DNA of 64,000 nt. Source: Caballeronia glathei. Its GTDB lineage: Bacteria > Pseudomonadota > Gammaproteobacteria > Burkholderiales > Burkholderiaceae. Position 1 is the first letter of the stretch. Every line of letters starts with the position of its first letter. The stretch covers positions 47,083-111,082 of the forward strand of contig NZ_JFHC01000018.1 in assembly GCF_000698595.1 (NCBI RefSeq), in the 5' to 3' direction. The notes under the pieces are model-generated. The model was not told the origin of the DNA and ran no database searches. It was given only the letters and a program-made list of their open reading frames with translations. Made by a program: the position numbers and the translations under genes. Shown piece after piece: positions 27,386-36,404 of this stretch.

Positions 27386-28338
27386 CGCTGTTTGATCCGG
27401 TTGAGGGCCTTGATGTAGATGTTCGCCGCGCCGAACACCGTGACGAACAGGATGATCGCGAGCGCCGACGAATAGCCCGTCTGCCACTTCTCGAACGCCG
27501 CGCGCTTGAGCGTGATCGAGACCGTCTCCGTGACCGAGCCCGGTCCGCCCGATGTCAGCAGGTTCACCATGTCGAACATCTTGAAGTTCTCGATGCCCCG
27601 AAAGAGCACGGCAAGCATCAGGAACGGCAGGGTCATCGGCAGCGTGATCGACCAGAACTGGCGCCACGGGCTCGCGCGGTCCACCTCGGCGGCCTCGTAG
27701 ATATAGTCGGGAATCGAGCGCAGTCCCGCGAGGCAGATCAGCATCACGTAGGGCGTCCACATCCACATGTCGACCATCACGATGGTCCACGGCGCGAGCG
27801 GCACGTCGCCGATCATCTGGAACGAGCCGGGCGGGATGCCGGTGAGAAAGCTCACGATGTCGTTGAAGAGGCCCGTTTGCGGCTGCAGCAGGAACGTCCA
27901 GAAGTTGCCGACCACCGCGGGCGACAGCATCATCGGCAGCAGGATCAGCGTGGTCCAGAAACTGTGGCCGCGAAAGCGCTTGTTGATGAGGAGCGCGAGG
28001 CCGAAGCCGAGCAGCACCTCGAGCCCCACCGACCAGAAGACGAAGCGCGCGGTGACCTGCATCGCGTACCAGATGTCCTCGTCGGTAAGGATGTCGACGT
28101 AGTTGTCGATGCCGACGAAACGCACCGGCATGCTCGGCATGTTCGACTTGAAATTGGTGAACGAAAGGCGCAGCGCCCAGACGAGCGGAAAGATGTTGAT
28201 CGCGAGAAGCAGGAGGATGGTCGGAAGAATGAAGAGCCACGCGATGGTCCGGTCCGACAGTCCGCGCAATTTCCCGGCCGCGCGCAACGCCTGCCGCGAT
28301 TCCGGCGCCTGCGAAACGAAAGGCTTGTCTGCCAGCAT
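27382..28338 (-). CDS. ABC transporter permease (first), carbohydrate/polyol type
   Basis: MalF/UgpA-class permease, 318 residues, six predicted helices starting near residue 33 (IAWLFILPTILLLLAINIF). The EAA loop is IYEAAEVDRASPWRQFWSITLP, near residue 215. The start is MLADKPFVSQ, preceded by AGGAGACAGGG. It forms the heterodimeric channel with the next gene, which overlaps it by 4 bases. Gene order binding protein, permease, permease, small membrane protein, ATPase, ATPase, kinase subunits gives a complete import-and-phosphorylate unit. Confidence 0.88.
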   Translation of the reverse strand: MLADKPFVSQAPESRQALRAAGKLRGLSDRTIAWLFILPTILLLLAINIFPLVWALRLSFTNFKSNMPSMPVRFVGIDNYVDILTDEDIWYAMQVTARFVFWSVGLEVLLGFGLALLINKRFRGHSFWTTLILLPMMLSPAVVGNFWTFLLQPQTGLFNDIVSFLTGIPPGSFQMIGDVPLAPWTIVMVDMWMWTPYVMLICLAGLRSIPDYIYEAAEVDRASPWRQFWSITLPMTLPFLMLAVLFRGIENFKMFDMVNLLTSGGPGSVTETVSITLKRAAFEKWQTGYSSALAIILFVTVFGAANIYIKALNRIKQR

Positions 28339-28416
28339 CCCTGTCTCCTTGTCACGCAGCGACCGGATGACGGCGGCGCGCGCGCGATTGCGCGGCCGCC
28401 GCCATGCCGGCGGGCA

Positions 28417-29748
28417 TCAGTTCTTGCCCGCTGCCTTGAACACCTTGTTCCAGTCCTTCACCAGCAGGTCGAGCGCTTCCTTCGCCGTGCCCTTGTCGGC
28501 CACGACGTAGTCATGCACGCGCTTCTGCATGTCGAGGAGGAGCTCAGCATAGGTCGGCTCGGCCCAGAAGTCCTTCACGATCTCCATCGACTTCAGGAAC
28601 GCCGGCGCAAACGGCGCACTGCCCGGAAAGCTCGGGTCCTGCACGACCGATTTCGCCGCCGAATAGCCGCCCAGCTGCCACCATTTCTTCTGCACGTCGG
28701 GCTGCGCGAACCACTTGATGTATTCGAGCGCATCGGCCTTGTGGTCCGAGTACGACACGACCGAAATCCCCTGCCCGCCCAGTTGCGTGAACTGCTTCTT
28801 CTCGCGCGGATTCACGAAGAAGCCGATCTTCTCCCCGCCGACGTTCGGGTCCTTGTAGAGCCCCGGAAAGAACGCGAACCAGTTCATCTGCATCGCGACC
28901 TGGCCGGACTTGAACGCGTCGAGCCCTTCCTGCATGTAGGCATTGGTCATGCCCGGCGCCGTGCAGCACTTGTAGAGCGCCTTGTAGAACTCGAGGCCCT
29001 TCACCGAATCCGGCGAGTTGACGAAGCCTTCCAGGTGGTACGGCTTCTTCGGGTCCTGATACTCGAAGCCGAAGCTGTAGAGCGCATTGGTCACGCCCAT
29101 CGTGATGCCTTCCGAGCCGCGCTCGGTGAAGATGTACACGCCGTACACCGTCTTGCCGTCGATCTTGCGTCCCTGGAAGAATTCCGCGGTCTGCTTGAGT
29201 TCGTCCCAGGTCTGAGGCGGCTCCAGCTCGCGCTTGTATTTCTGCTTGAACTCCGCGCGCAGCTCGGGCCGCGCGAACCAGTCCTTCCGGTAGGTCCAGC
29301 CCACCGCGTCCGCCATCGCGGGCAGCGCCCAGTAGTTCGGCGTGTTCTTCGGCCACTCCGCGTAGCCGACGACCGTTGCCGGCATGAAGTCGTTCATCGA
29401 GATCTTGTTCTTGGCGAAGAAGTCGTTGAGCTTCACGTAGTGTCCGTTGACCGCCGCGCCGCCGATCCACTGGCTGTCGCCGATGATGAGGTCGCACAGC
29501 TTGCCGTGCGAGTTGAGTTCATTGAGGAAGCGGTCGGCGTAGCTCGTCCATGGCACGAACTCGAATTTCATCTGTATGCCGCTCTTCGCCGTGAAGTCCT
29601 TCGATAATTCGACGAGCGCATTGGCCGGGTCCCATGCCGCCCAGCAAAGCGTCAGCTGCTTGCCCTGCGCATGCGCGCCCATCGACGCGCAGAGCCCCAG
29701 CGACAGCGCGAGCGCCGCAGCCACCCTTCGTGGTGTAAGCCGTAACAT
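28417..29748 (-). CDS. ABC transporter periplasmic substrate-binding protein (family 1)
   Basis: Extracellular solute-binding protein, 443 residues, with a signal peptide (MLRLTPRRVAAALALSLGLCASMGAHAQ) and a mature start of GKQLTLCWAAWDPANALVELSKDF. Cluster B, maltose-binding-type architecture is seen, including a Trp-rich hinge region (WALPAMADAVGWTYRKDWF). Two adjacent Cys (KCC, near residue 270) are unusual and could form a disulfide with other Cys residues. ATG 29748 has AAGGAG at good spacing; an in-frame upstream start would break the signal peptide. It lies first in the transport operon, 78 bases before the permease genes. The substrate is likely a polyol or short ketose given dhaKL, but is not proven. 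Confidence 0.88.
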   Translation of the reverse strand: MLRLTPRRVAAALALSLGLCASMGAHAQGKQLTLCWAAWDPANALVELSKDFTAKSGIQMKFEFVPWTSYADRFLNELNSHGKLCDLIIGDSQWIGGAAVNGHYVKLNDFFAKNKISMNDFMPATVVGYAEWPKNTPNYWALPAMADAVGWTYRKDWFARPELRAEFKQKYKRELEPPQTWDELKQTAEFFQGRKIDGKTVYGVYIFTERGSEGITMGVTNALYSFGFEYQDPKKPYHLEGFVNSPDSVKGLEFYKALYKCCTAPGMTNAYMQEGLDAFKSGQVAMQMNWFAFFPGLYKDPNVGGEKIGFFVNPREKKQFTQLGGQGISVVSYSDHKADALEYIKWFAQPDVQKKWWQLGGYSAAKSVVQDPSFPGSAPFAPAFLKSMEIVKDFWAEPTYAELLLDMQKRVHDYVVADKGTAKEALDLLVKDWNKVFKAAGKN

Positions 29749-29861
29749 GTTGTCTTCTCCTTGTTGCTCTCGTCTGCGATCCTGATGACGGTCGGCACCC
29801 ATGCGCCGGGCGCCGTGCTTCGGCTCTGGCGGACCGGCACCCGGTCCGCGTGTCGCGAGCG

Positions 29862-30881
29862 TTACGCGTGCGCATTCTCACGAAGGTAAATCCGGGTTTC
29901 GGGCGCGGGGATCGCGAGTGCCCCGCGTACGTCGTTCAGAAAATTGATCGCAGCGAGCCCCGCCCAGTGGACGATGCCGCGCACATCCTGATCGAGGATC
30001 ACGTCGATCGCGCGCTCGGCGAGCTGCGCGCGCGTCTCCGCCGTCAGGCCGTGACCGATCAGGACGATGCGCGCGCGCTCGCCTGATTCGTGCAGCGCCG
30101 ACGCGATGCCGGAGATGCCGCCGCCCGTCGCATACACGCCCACGAGGTCCTCGTGACGCGCGAGCAGCCCCTGCACGGCGAGGCCGGCGCCGTCGTCGTC
30201 TTCGGTGAAATCGGGCTCGGCGGTCCAGCGCAGGTTGCGGAAGTCTTCTTCAAGCACTTGCGAAAAACCGGTGCGCCGCTCGAGCTGGTCGTGCAGGCGC
30301 GACGAGCCCGAGAGCACCGCGACCGTGCCGATGCGCGTGCACAGGAAGCGCCCCATCAGAAGGCCCGCGGTGCGCCCCGCCATCCGGTTGTCGACCCCGA
30401 CATAGGCCGCGCGGCCGCTGCCCGGCAAATCGGAGAACACGGTGACGACCGGCACGCTTGCCTCGTCGAGCACCTCGATGAAGCGCTCGACCCACGGGTA
30501 GTCGAGCGGCGCCATGACGAGCGCGTCGTAGTCGATCGCCTCTTCGGAGAACGCGGCAGTCTCGCGCTGGCTCGCGAAGTCGCAACGGTAGAACGAGGGC
30601 GTGATGCGGTGCTCGCGAAAGAAGCTCGCTGACAGCGCGATGTCGCGCTCGACGTGATCGAGAAAGCGGGAGTTGATCTGGGGAAGAACGAAGGCGACGC
30701 GAAAGACGCTTGGCTTGGCCGGCCGGCCGCGGCTCGCACGTTCGTCGCGCAGGGTGGCGAGCGCGACGTGCACGCGCTCCGCGGTCTCGGGACGCACGGC
30801 CTGATCGTCACGCAGGACGCGATCGACCGTCGCGACACTCACGCCCGCGCGCCGCGCAATCATCATACGTGTAGCCGGCAT
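29862..30881 (-). CDS. LacI-family transcriptional regulator of the ABC/Dha operon
   Basis: DNA-binding repressor, 339 residues. The N-terminal HTH is short but recognisable (MIARRAGVSVATVDRVLRDD, residues 7-26), and a hinge/RGRPAK segment near residue 50 leads into a periplasmic-binding-protein-like sensor domain of the type with LDYPWVERFIEVLDEASVPVV. ATG 30881 follows a strong GGAGGAG. It lies upstream of the binding-protein gene on the same strand with a 113-base gap, so it probably regulates that operon in response to the imported compound. The AT-rich leader at 30905-30975 likely carries its own promoter. Confidence 0.9.
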   Translation of the reverse strand: MPATRMMIARRAGVSVATVDRVLRDDQAVRPETAERVHVALATLRDERASRGRPAKPSVFRVAFVLPQINSRFLDHVERDIALSASFFREHRITPSFYRCDFASQRETAAFSEEAIDYDALVMAPLDYPWVERFIEVLDEASVPVVTVFSDLPGSGRAAYVGVDNRMAGRTAGLLMGRFLCTRIGTVAVLSGSSRLHDQLERRTGFSQVLEEDFRNLRWTAEPDFTEDDDGAGLAVQGLLARHEDLVGVYATGGGISGIASALHESGERARIVLIGHGLTAETRAQLAERAIDVILDQDVRGIVHWAGLAAINFLNDVRGALAIPAPETRIYLRENAHA

Positions 30882-31111
30882 GGGTCTCCTCCGGTGCCGA
30901 GCCAGAAAGCATTTTTTGTTTATTCAAGGTAGTTTTTCCGCCGCAAAATGCAAGCTTTTTTCGCGGATAAATACTGTCATACGATGATGGCCATGCAAGC
31001 GGCGAGAGCGCCGGATGTTCGGTTATCCGTATCGAAATGGAACCCGCATATGAGGATTTAGTGGAAAATGGCGTGTGCCCGCGCCTTCGACGAGCGCAAC
31101 AGGAGGAGCAC

Positions 31112-31468
31112 ATGACCACGATAACCTGGGTTCTTGCCGCAGACGGCTGCCGTGCGCGCATCTTCGAGACGCACGGCCTCAAGCTGGACCTTCAGGAGAT
31201 AGAAGACCTCACCAATCCCGCGCCGCGCGCCACCGAACTCAGCGAGAAGGATCGCGAGAAGTTCGCAAGGACCGTTGCGAACTATCTCGACCACGGACGG
31301 CTGCACAACCGCTTCGACCGTCTGCGGCTCGCGGTCGAGCCCAGGTTCCTCGGCCTCTTGCGGGAGCATCTGAGCGGCGAGACCCGCAAGCTCGTCTTCG
31401 AGGAAGTGAACAACGACATCTCGAAGCTCGATTCACGCGGCATCGAGCGGCATCTCGGGCGGGCCTGA
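31112..31468 (+). CDS. Host attachment family protein
   Basis: The 118-residue protein belongs to the family annotated as required for attachment to host cells, which resembles a domain of archaeal/eukaryotic release factor eRF1; its real biochemical role is not established. Recognisable parts are the N-terminal strand TTITWVLAADGCRARIFE, the basic/acidic NPAPRATELSEKDREKFARTVANYL segment and the C-terminal LVFEEVNNDISKL. ATG 31112 follows AGGAGGAG, much better than an in-frame ATG 75 bases upstream. No signal peptide, so it is cytoplasmic. No operon partner is apparent. Confidence 0.8.
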   Translation: MTTITWVLAADGCRARIFETHGLKLDLQEIEDLTNPAPRATELSEKDREKFARTVANYLDHGRLHNRFDRLRLAVEPRFLGLLREHLSGETRKLVFEEVNNDISKLDSRGIERHLGRA

Positions 31469-31477
31469 TCCCGCGCG

Positions 31478-31515
31478 TTGGCTTGCGTTTGTTTGCGCGC
31501 TTGCTTGCGCGCTTG
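31478..31515. repeat. Short direct repeat after the host-attachment gene
   Basis: TTGCGCGCTTG occurs twice, one base apart, within a wider GTTTGCGCGC/GCTTGCGCGC-rich stretch. It looks like simple slippage sequence with partial self-complementarity; no function is apparent. Confidence 0.5.
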
Positions 31516-31646
31516 TCCGTGCCGTTCGTGTGCGCGCTAGTCCGCGCGTTTACCCGCTCCGGCACCTCTCTGTGGCGGCTGGCCTGCACGCGTTCCCGGC
31601 GCCGGGCATGCGTGCGCATGGTCACGCCCGCCGACTCGCACACCCG

Positions 31647-32486
31647 ATGACGAAAGATCCGCAGATGACCGAGCATGACGCGCTGCATCCGCTGCGCCCC
31701 TTCCTCAGGAACTACGTGTGGGAGCACGGCCGCGTCGGCACGCGCTATCTCGACTGCACGGATGGCGAAGTGAAGTTCGACGAAGGCAAGAAGGCGCGTT
31801 TCGCGGCAGAGCCCTATATCTACGTGCCGCTCGACCGGGATGCCGCCGACGATCCGAAGGCCGGAGGCCCCGCGATCCAGGAAGCGGGCCTCGCGCGCTT
31901 TCTGCGCGCCGCGCAGCTCGGCAAGCCGGGCGAAGCGGGGTCGGCGGCCGAGGTGCAGCGCGCGGTGCACGACTGCGTGGAACTCGCCGTGTTCAGCGCG
32001 TATCAGCGCGACGCGCGGCAAGCCCGCGACCGCTATGCACAGGAGCCGATGTTCGACGACGAGATCCGCGCGGCGCTCGTCGACGATATCCGGCGCACGT
32101 ATACGGGCATGCGCGAGCAGCTCGCGCTCTTCGACTTCACGGTGCTCTACGGCCTGCCCGCGCCGCTCTTGTTCAGCGACGCGCCGTTCATCGACTGGCG
32201 CGTGTGCGCGAAGCCCGGGCTGCCGTTCGTGTCGCTGCCGCTCGGGCCTTATTGCCTGCTGGTCGGCGCGACCTCGGGCAGGACGAGCCGCGCCGCGCCC
32301 GTCGTGTGGAAGAGCGCGGCCGCGATGGGCCCGCTCAAGGACCACAACCGCTACATCGTGGAGCGCGCGCGCCTGTGGATCGTCGCCGCGACGGACGACC
32401 AGCTCGTCGCCATGCAGGGCCGCTTCGCCCCGGCGAAGCAGGAAACGGCCCCGTCGGAAGACGGCGCGAGACCATCGGAACAATGA
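31647..32486 (+). CDS. Hypothetical protein, possibly DUF4238-like
   Basis: I do not firmly recognise this 279-residue protein. The N-terminal half is charged (LRNYVWEHGRVGTRYLDCTDGEVKFDEGKKARF). The middle is rich in Ala and Arg, and the C-terminal half contains FSDAPFIDWR and then PFVSLPLGPYCLLVG, the order of a DUF4238-type core in which a strand ending in SDxP precedes a hydrophobic LPLxP strand. The end is acidic and disordered. No signal peptide or helix bundle is visible. The start is uncertain between ATG 31647 and ATG 31665, neither with a good Shine-Dalgarno. It is followed by a convergent oxidase gene and has no obvious partner. Confidence 0.7.
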   Translation: MTKDPQMTEHDALHPLRPFLRNYVWEHGRVGTRYLDCTDGEVKFDEGKKARFAAEPYIYVPLDRDAADDPKAGGPAIQEAGLARFLRAAQLGKPGEAGSAAEVQRAVHDCVELAVFSAYQRDARQARDRYAQEPMFDDEIRAALVDDIRRTYTGMREQLALFDFTVLYGLPAPLLFSDAPFIDWRVCAKPGLPFVSLPLGPYCLLVGATSGRTSRAAPVVWKSAAAMGPLKDHNRYIVERARLWIVAATDDQLVAMQGRFAPAKQETAPSEDGARPSEQ

Positions 32487-32526
32487 AGGGCGTACCGGCC
32501 TCGCGGCCGATACGCCACCTGGAGCA

Positions 32527-33915
32527 TCACGCCGACGGCGCGATGTTCTGGTTGCTGCGGAACAGGTTCTGCGGATCGTAGCGGCTCTTCACGGCGGCGA
32601 GCCGCGCGTAGTTGGGGCCATAGGCCGCTTTCACGCGATCGCCTTCGTCGCCGGTGAGAAAGTTCACGTAGACGCTTCCGAGCGCAAAGGGTGTCATCGC
32701 ATTGAAGAGCTCGCGCGCCCACGCGACGCACTTATCGTCGTCGGATGCTTCGGTCCAGCGGCCGTGAACGTTCATCGTGTAGACCGAATCGCGGTTCGCA
32801 TACGCCGTCGCATCCACCGCCACGCGGTTGGTCTGCCCCGCCATCGCGCCGATGAATATCTCGCAGTGCGGCGAAGGCAGCGTACTGGTGTAGCGGGTCA
32901 GCACCGCCAGCGCGTCGTCGCTCAGCTCGGCGAAGTTGTGCGATTTCCAGTAGTTGCGCGCCCCCGGCGTGAGAAGCGGATCGAAGCCCTTTTGCCACGC
33001 GGTGAACGGCATCGCGCCGAGATGCTCGCCGTAAGGCGTGCCGAAGTGCCTGAGCGGCTCGACGGCCTGCGCGCCTTGCTCGACCGGGCCGACATAGCAC
33101 GACGCCAGCACGATCGCGGGCTTGCCGTGCACCTCGGGCGGCAGGAACGGCAATGGCGGCGCGAAGCGCATCACGGCCCACACGGTGAGGTCATCGGACA
33201 TCGACGCAACGAAATCGCGATACTTCGGCAGCACCTCGGCGCCCTGCTCCAGCGGATAGATGACGAGCCCGCCGTAGATCTCCGGACCCACCGGATGCAG
33301 CTGGAATTCGAACAGCGTGACGACGCCGAAGTTGCCGCCGCCGCCGCGGATCGCCCAGAAGAGGTCCGGGTGTTCCTCCGCGCTCACGCGGTTCCACGTG
33401 CCGTCGGCGGTGACGATCTCCGCTGCCACGAGGTTGTCGCTCGACGTGCCGAACTTGCGGCTGATCCAGCCGAAGCCGCCACCGAGCGTGAGTCCGCCGA
33501 CACCCGTCGTCGAGTTGATGCCGAGCGGCGTCGCGAGGCCGAATACCTGCGCTTCGTGATCGAAGTCCGCGAGCGTCGCGCCCGGCTCGACATAGGCACG
33601 CTTCGCCTGCGGATCGACACGCACGGATCTCATCGCCGACAGATCGATCATCAGGCCGTCGTCGCATACCGCGCTGCCCGCGATGTTGTGCGCGCCGCCG
33701 CGTATCGAGAGCAGGATGCCGTTGTCGCGCGCGAAGCCCACTGCCGCGATGACGTCGGCGGTGCCGGCGCAGCGCACGATCATCGCGGGGCGACGGTCGA
33801 TCGTCGCATTCCAGACCGTGCGCGCTTCGTCATAGCCGGCATCGCCGGGCGTGAGCACCGTGCCTCTCAACTTCGACTTCAGATTCCCGATCACTTCGCT
33901 TGTCAGGCTAACCAT
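32527..33915 (-). CDS. FAD-linked oxidase, berberine-bridge-enzyme (BBE) type
   Basis: Flavoprotein oxidase of the PCMH/BBE superfamily, 462 residues; family members oxidise sugars, alcohols or secondary metabolites. The FAD domain includes VRCAGTADVIAAVGFARDNG, the covalent-flavin His in IRGGAHNIAG, and TLGGGFGWISRKFGTSSDNL. The C-terminal BBE segment ends in YDPQNLFRSNQNI. The second covalent Cys found in bicovalent members is not seen near GGVGGLTLGG, so flavin is probably attached through His only. No signal peptide. ATG 33915 was chosen over an in-frame start 15 codons upstream because the shorter N-terminus (MVSLTSEVIGNL) is the usual one. Substrate unknown. Confidence 0.85.
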   Translation of the reverse strand: MVSLTSEVIGNLKSKLRGTVLTPGDAGYDEARTVWNATIDRRPAMIVRCAGTADVIAAVGFARDNGILLSIRGGAHNIAGSAVCDDGLMIDLSAMRSVRVDPQAKRAYVEPGATLADFDHEAQVFGLATPLGINSTTGVGGLTLGGGFGWISRKFGTSSDNLVAAEIVTADGTWNRVSAEEHPDLFWAIRGGGGNFGVVTLFEFQLHPVGPEIYGGLVIYPLEQGAEVLPKYRDFVASMSDDLTVWAVMRFAPPLPFLPPEVHGKPAIVLASCYVGPVEQGAQAVEPLRHFGTPYGEHLGAMPFTAWQKGFDPLLTPGARNYWKSHNFAELSDDALAVLTRYTSTLPSPHCEIFIGAMAGQTNRVAVDATAYANRDSVYTMNVHGRWTEASDDDKCVAWARELFNAMTPFALGSVYVNFLTGDEGDRVKAAYGPNYARLAAVKSRYDPQNLFRSNQNIAPSA

Positions 33916-34323
33916 GGCATACCTCGCTGTTGATTGCGCCGTCGCTGCGCGGGCCCGCACGCCATGCGTGCCGGTGCGCGTGACCTGTCCCGCGTCATGT
34001 CTGATTCGAGAAGAAAGAGCGGGAATCGAAGAGACTCGGGCGAAGGGGGAAGGCGCGGAGTCGCTCGCCCTGATTCATTCAAGGCTCGCTTGGCCCGAAT
34101 GTAAACCATTCGTTGATCGTTTCGGCACGCGACATCTAGCATGATTCGGACATAACGCCGCCATCGTTATGGATAGCGAATGGAGCGCTTCATGCAGCCA
34201 TCGGCATCGCGCGGCGAGAGCGTGAGCGTCCGCCTCGCGCTGAGAATGCCGCTGACGAATGCCTATGAAGAATGCCGATGACGAAATCATCGCGGCGCGC
34301 ATCGGCGCTCGTCACGCGCGCGC
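33916..34323. other. 408-base gene-free stretch between oxidase and response regulator
   Basis: No convincing coding sequence on either strand. It should contain the oxidase promoter near its left end. Near 34250-34285 there are short imperfect repeats of GAATGCC and GATGACGA. No hairpin with a T-run was found at the response-regulator end. Confidence 0.5.
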
Positions 34324-34974
34324 TCATTGCTGCGCGCTCGCCGGCGCCTGATCGCGTGCGATGATGCCCGCCTTGTCCGAGATCCGGACCAGTTCCGCGA
34401 GCGAGTGCACCTCCATCTTCTCCATCACGCGCGCGCGATGCACCTTGATGGTCTTCTCGACCGTGCCGAGCTCGCAGGCCACCTGCTTGTTGAGCAGGCC
34501 CTTCACGATGAGCGAGAGCACCTCGCGCTCGCGCGGCGTCAGGCGTCCGAGCCTGCGATGAATCGCATCGATCTCGCTGCGGCTCGCGAGCGCCTCGTCC
34601 GAGCGCCCGAGCGCGGACTCGATCGCGCCAAGCAGATCGACGTCGCTCACCGGCTTGGCGAGAAAGTCCGCGGCGCCCGCCTTCATCGCGCTGACGGTCA
34701 TCGGGATATCGCCGTAGCCCGTGATGAAGATGATCGGCAGCGTCGCGCTCGCGCCGTTCAGGCGGCGCTGCAGTTCGAGGCCGTTCAGGTCGGGCAGGCG
34801 CACGTCGAGGACGAGACACGCGGCGCAATCGGTCAGCGGCTCGCAGGCGAGGAACGCGAGCGCCGAACCGAAGTCCTTCACGCGATATCCCGCCGAGCCG
34901 ATGAGGCGTACCAGTGCGCGGCGCACGGAGTCGTCGTCGTCGACGACAAAAACAACGGGCGTGTTGTCGTTCAT
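34324..34974 (-). CDS. FixJ/NarL-type response regulator
   Basis: DNA-binding response regulator, 216 residues. The receiver domain has the acidic pocket VVDDDDS (near residue 11), the phospho-accepting Asp in LVLDVRLPDLNG (near 57), and Thr and Lys of the switch in FITGYGD and AKPVS. A LuxR-type HTH at about residues 145-205 includes LTPREREVLSLIVKGLLNKQVA. This is the FixJ arrangement. It overlaps the kinase gene by ATGA and is the downstream gene of the pair. Targets are unknown; neighbouring genes are an oxidase and a phospholipase C. Confidence 0.92.
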   Translation of the reverse strand: MNDNTPVVFVVDDDDSVRRALVRLIGSAGYRVKDFGSALAFLACEPLTDCAACLVLDVRLPDLNGLELQRRLNGASATLPIIFITGYGDIPMTVSAMKAGAADFLAKPVSDVDLLGAIESALGRSDEALASRSEIDAIHRRLGRLTPREREVLSLIVKGLLNKQVACELGTVEKTIKVHRARVMEKMEVHSLAELVRISDKAGIIARDQAPASAQQ

Positions 34975-36404
34975 GTCGATGTTGTCGAACGGCCGGTGGC
35001 CGCCGCGTCTCCGGTTGGCAGCGTGAAATGGAACGTGGCGCCGCAGTCTGCGTTGTTCTCGGCCCAGATGCGCCCCCCGTGCATCTCCACGATGGAGCGG
35101 CTGATCGACAGGCCGAGTCCGAGTCCGTCGCGCTTCGAGGTGTAGAACGGCTTGAATATCTGTTCGAGCCGGTCGCTCGTCAGGCCCGGTCCGCGATCGC
35201 GCACGGCGATGCGCACCATGCCCGCCGGCTCGAGGCTCGCCGATACCGCGACCTCGCGGTCCTGCCCCGTGCCGCCTTCCATCGCATCGAATGCGTTGAG
35301 CAGCAGATTGAGCACGACCTGCTGCAACTGCACCTTGTCGCCGCGCACGAGGGGCAGACCGGGATCGACGTCGAGCGACACGCGCACGGCCCGCACGATC
35401 GCGTCGCTGTGCACGAGCAGCGCGACGTCGCCGATCACGCTGGCGAGGCTGAGCGGCACGAGTTCGAGTTCGCCCTTTTTCACGAGCGCCCGGATGCGGC
35501 GGAGGATTTCGCTTGCGCGATTGTTGTCCTCGACGAGATCCTGGAGGATCTCCCGCACCTCGTCGAGATTGATGGGGTCGCTCATCATGAAACGCTGCGC
35601 AGCCTGCACGTTGCTCAGGATGGCGGTGAGCGGCTGGTTCAGTTCGTGCGCGAGCGAAGCCGCGAGTTCGCCGAGTGCCGAGACGCGCGTGAGATGCGCG
35701 AGCTCCTGCCGGTTGCGCTGCAGTTCGTACCGATCGGTCCGGTCGATCACGACCGCGAGCTTGAGCCGCGTATGCTCCGAGGATATGACGTTGAGCGCGA
35801 CATCGGCGAGAAAGCGGCTGCCGTCCTTGCGCCGCGCGAAGAGTGGCAGCATCACCGACGGCGGCTCGGCAGCCGGCGCGGAAGGCCCTCCGTTCGTCAG
35901 CACGCCCCTGCCGGCATCGGCGCCGCTCATGCCCGGCACGAGCATGTCCGCGGCGAGGCCGATCATTTCGGCCCGCGCATAGCCGAAGAGTTTTTCGGTG
36001 ACCGCGTTGACGAGCTCGATCCGGCCGTCCGCGTTCGCAATCAGGATCGCGAGCGGCAGGCGCTCCAGCGTGTCGCGGAACTGGTCGTCGAGCGGCATCG
36101 GTGAAGGCATGCCGTACAACGCCTCGCGCCCCTGCGCCGTTCGATCGCCGCGGCCGTTGCGAGCGCCGATGCGCCGCAGGCGGCCAACGGGCAGCATCGC
36201 GAACCGTCCGCCCAATGGTTTCCATCGATCGCGCAGCATGCCGCGGATGCCGTAGCGCGGCGCAGCGGATGATCCCGCAGCCGACGCAAGGTACGGCCCC
36301 CCCTCGTCTGCAGCCTGTTGCGCGCCCCTGCGCCGCAGGAGGAGCGCCGGCAGCAGCGCAATGAACACGGCCTCGACGACAGCGACGGCGTGAACGATAG
36401 TCAT
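34971..36404 (-). CDS. PAS-domain sensor histidine kinase (FixL-like)
   Basis: Sensor kinase of 477 residues that should phosphorylate the adjacent FixJ-type regulator. One possible membrane segment lies at the very N-terminus (VVEAVFIALLPALLLRRR). After a poorly conserved stretch, a PAS domain covers about residues 105-225 (LPLAILIANADGRIELVNAVTEKLFGY). The H-box is LGELAASLAHELNQPLTAIL (near residue 250) and the ATP-binding domain has N, G1 and G2 boxes (LLLNAFDAM, VRDRGPGL, GLGLGLSIS). No haem-binding His typical of true FixL is evident, so oxygen sensing is not supported. ATG 36404 follows AGGAG at slightly long spacing. Confidence 0.9.
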   Translation of the reverse strand: MTIVHAVAVVEAVFIALLPALLLRRRGAQQAADEGGPYLASAAGSSAAPRYGIRGMLRDRWKPLGGRFAMLPVGRLRRIGARNGRGDRTAQGREALYGMPSPMPLDDQFRDTLERLPLAILIANADGRIELVNAVTEKLFGYARAEMIGLAADMLVPGMSGADAGRGVLTNGGPSAPAAEPPSVMLPLFARRKDGSRFLADVALNVISSEHTRLKLAVVIDRTDRYELQRNRQELAHLTRVSALGELAASLAHELNQPLTAILSNVQAAQRFMMSDPINLDEVREILQDLVEDNNRASEILRRIRALVKKGELELVPLSLASVIGDVALLVHSDAIVRAVRVSLDVDPGLPLVRGDKVQLQQVVLNLLLNAFDAMEGGTGQDREVAVSASLEPAGMVRIAVRDRGPGLTSDRLEQIFKPFYTSKRDGLGLGLSISRSIVEMHGGRIWAENNADCGATFHFTLPTGDAAATGRSTTST

